Assembly (NCBI RefSeq): GCF_000305495.1
Contig: NZ_AJTN02000153.1
Coordinates: 1-64,000 of the forward strand
DNA: 64,000 bases
Direction: 5' to 3'
DNA from: Peribacillus psychrosaccharolyticus ATCC 23296
Lineage (GTDB): Bacteria; Bacillota; Bacilli; Bacillales; DSM-1321
Position numbers and translations under genes: made by a program
Notes under the pieces: model-generated
Database searches by the model: none
What the model saw: only the letters and a program-made list of their open reading frames with translations
Told to the model about the DNA's origin: nothing
Shown here: positions 63,079 through 64,000 of the stretch, one piece after another
Position numbering within the stretch: position 1 is the first letter of the stretch
How the letters are laid out: the number at the start of each line of letters is the position of its first letter

Positions 63079-63915
63079 CTATTTAATTCCACTAAATGTA
63101 ATCCCTTTAATAAATGTCTTTTGTAAAAAGAAGAATAGAATAATAATAGGAATGGTCATCATCGTGGCTACAGCCATCATCAGCCCCCACTCTGTCCCCA
63201 TTTGACTTTGGAACTGCTGAAGTCCTAATGACAACGTATATTGAGCTTCATCCGTTAAATAAAGTAAAGGTCCCATAAAGTCTGTCCAGCTTCCCATGAA
63301 CTGGAACAATCCTACAGCGAGGATGGCGGGCTTAGCTAATGGGAGCATAATCTGCCAATAAATACGAAACTCACTAGCACCGTCTATTTTTGCTGCATCT
63401 CTTAAGGCATCAGGCAGCCCCATGAAAAACTGTCTAAGTAAGAAAATGGAGAATGGAACCCCAAAGAAAGCAGGGACGATTAGCGGCAGTGGTGTGCCTA
63501 CCCAGCCGATTTTATTAAATAATAAAAACAAAGGAATCATGGTCACTTGGGATGGAATCATCATTACCGCAATGGTTATGACGAATAATACATTTTTGCC
63601 CCTCCACTCAAGCTTTGCAAAACTATAAGCAACAAGCGGACAAGAAATAATCACTCCCAATGTACTTAACACCGTAATTAAGACAGTATTTTTAAGATAC
63701 GTAAAAAAAGGAATGTACTCGATTGCATCAAGATAATTCATCCATTGAAATGGATCTGGAATCCACTCGATTGGGAATGTGAATACCTGTGTGATTGGTT
63801 TTAAGGAAGTGGAAACCATCCATATAAACGGGAGAATAAACAACAATGAAACGATGATTAAAATGATATGGGTAAAAGTTACGTTAACTTTTTTTCTAAC
63901 TTTTGCATTCATCAT
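63079..63915 (-). CDS. Carbohydrate ABC transporter permease (MalG type)
   Basis: A 278-residue permease with six spans and the EAA loop PDALRDAAKIDGASEFRIYWQIMLPLAKPA. The N-terminal region VNVTFTHIILIIVSLLFILPFIWMVSTSLKP is the family start. It follows another permease gene by 10 bp in the same orientation. The ATPase is not in the window; CUT1-type importers often use a shared MsmX-like ATPase. Confidence 0.93.
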   Translation of the reverse strand: MMNAKVRKKVNVTFTHIILIIVSLLFILPFIWMVSTSLKPITQVFTFPIEWIPDPFQWMNYLDAIEYIPFFTYLKNTVLITVLSTLGVIISCPLVAYSFAKLEWRGKNVLFVITIAVMMIPSQVTMIPLFLLFNKIGWVGTPLPLIVPAFFGVPFSIFLLRQFFMGLPDALRDAAKIDGASEFRIYWQIMLPLAKPAILAVGLFQFMGSWTDFMGPLLYLTDEAQYTLSLGLQQFQSQMGTEWGLMMAVATMMTIPIIILFFFLQKTFIKGITFSGIK

Positions 63916-63924
63916 TATCCCTCC

Positions 63925-64000
63925 CTATTCTCCTTGGTAGTGGACCCATCGTTTAGATGTACTGAATATGATGGCTGTTAAAATCATAATGATAACGAAA
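63925..64000 (-). CDS. Carbohydrate ABC transporter permease (MalF type), C-terminal end only
   Basis: The last 24 codons of a leftward gene entering from the right edge, reading FVIIMILTAIIFSTSKRWVHYQGE and stop. The ending STSKRWVHY is typical of MalF-type permeases. This is the partner of the MalG-type gene that follows. Confidence 0.75.
   Translation of the reverse strand, partial: FVIIMILTAIIFSTSKRWVHYQGE

Overview
The window comes from a low-GC, spore-forming Firmicute of the Bacillaceae (Bacillus/Neobacillus-like). This is an inference from conserved gene order (recD2-yrrB-mnmA-cysteine desulfurase-cymR with rarA beside it, as in Bacillus subtilis), a CotB-like spore coat gene, strong AGGAGG-type ribosome binding sites, frequent TTG/GTG starts, Rho-independent terminators and an S-box (SAM) riboswitch. 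No rRNA, tRNA, CRISPR array, phage or transposase gene was recognised.

Layout. 1-9.4 kb: leftward tRNA-thiolation/cysteine block (recD2 partial, TPR protein, mnmA, cysteine desulfurase, cymR) interrupted by a tandem-repeat patch, then a SUKH-like orphan, rarA, and two spore-coat-like genes built of CotB-type repeats. 9.5-21.5 kb: a YtrA-type regulated ABC operon, an LCP cell-wall ligase, two mini-ORFs ahead of an MFS pump, a frameshifted NERD gene, a CDF metal exporter, a frameshifted XRE/membrane regulator, a DUF2975/XRE pair, assorted enzymes and murB. 21.9-24.3 kb: a large SH3b-repeat glucosaminidase (autolysin) gene broken by one extra base. 24.7-29.3 kb: a four-gene leftward operon (two Zn alcohol dehydrogenases, an aldehyde dehydrogenase and a lactonase-type metallo-beta-lactamase fold protein) that resembles the attKLM lactone-degradation module. 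29.5-33 kb: small proteins, VanZ, an EmrE-type transporter, and a divergent MerR (AdhR-like)/DJ-1 pair.

33-39.9 kb: an M42 peptidase plus oligopeptide ABC transporter operon under a SAM riboswitch, so peptide import and cleavage here are probably a methionine supply route. 40.4-49.9 kb: a ROK regulator, an iron/polyamine-type ABC transporter and an argininosuccinate-lyase-like enzyme run leftward, and a secreted PIG-L family deacetylase runs rightward. Similar inverted-repeat sites (TTAGT...ACTAA) lie in the shared 300-bp control region. This is the best candidate for an undescribed uptake-and-cleavage system. 50.8-57.8 kb: hexuronate catabolism (uxaA, uxaB, LacI regulator, GPH transporter, uxaC) with LacI-type palindromes. 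58-59.9 kb: three small rightward genes. 59.9-64 kb: three tandem Gfo/Idh/MocA oxidoreductases with a sugar ABC permease pair that runs off the edge.

Two repeat families occupy intergenic DNA: a 21-bp-in-190-bp tandem array (about 1.99-2.49 kb), and a dispersed family rich in TGTGCGGAA/TGTGCGCTT words found at four loci. Four genes carry single frameshifts, several beside short homopolymers, so sequencing or assembly error has to be considered along with true gene decay.
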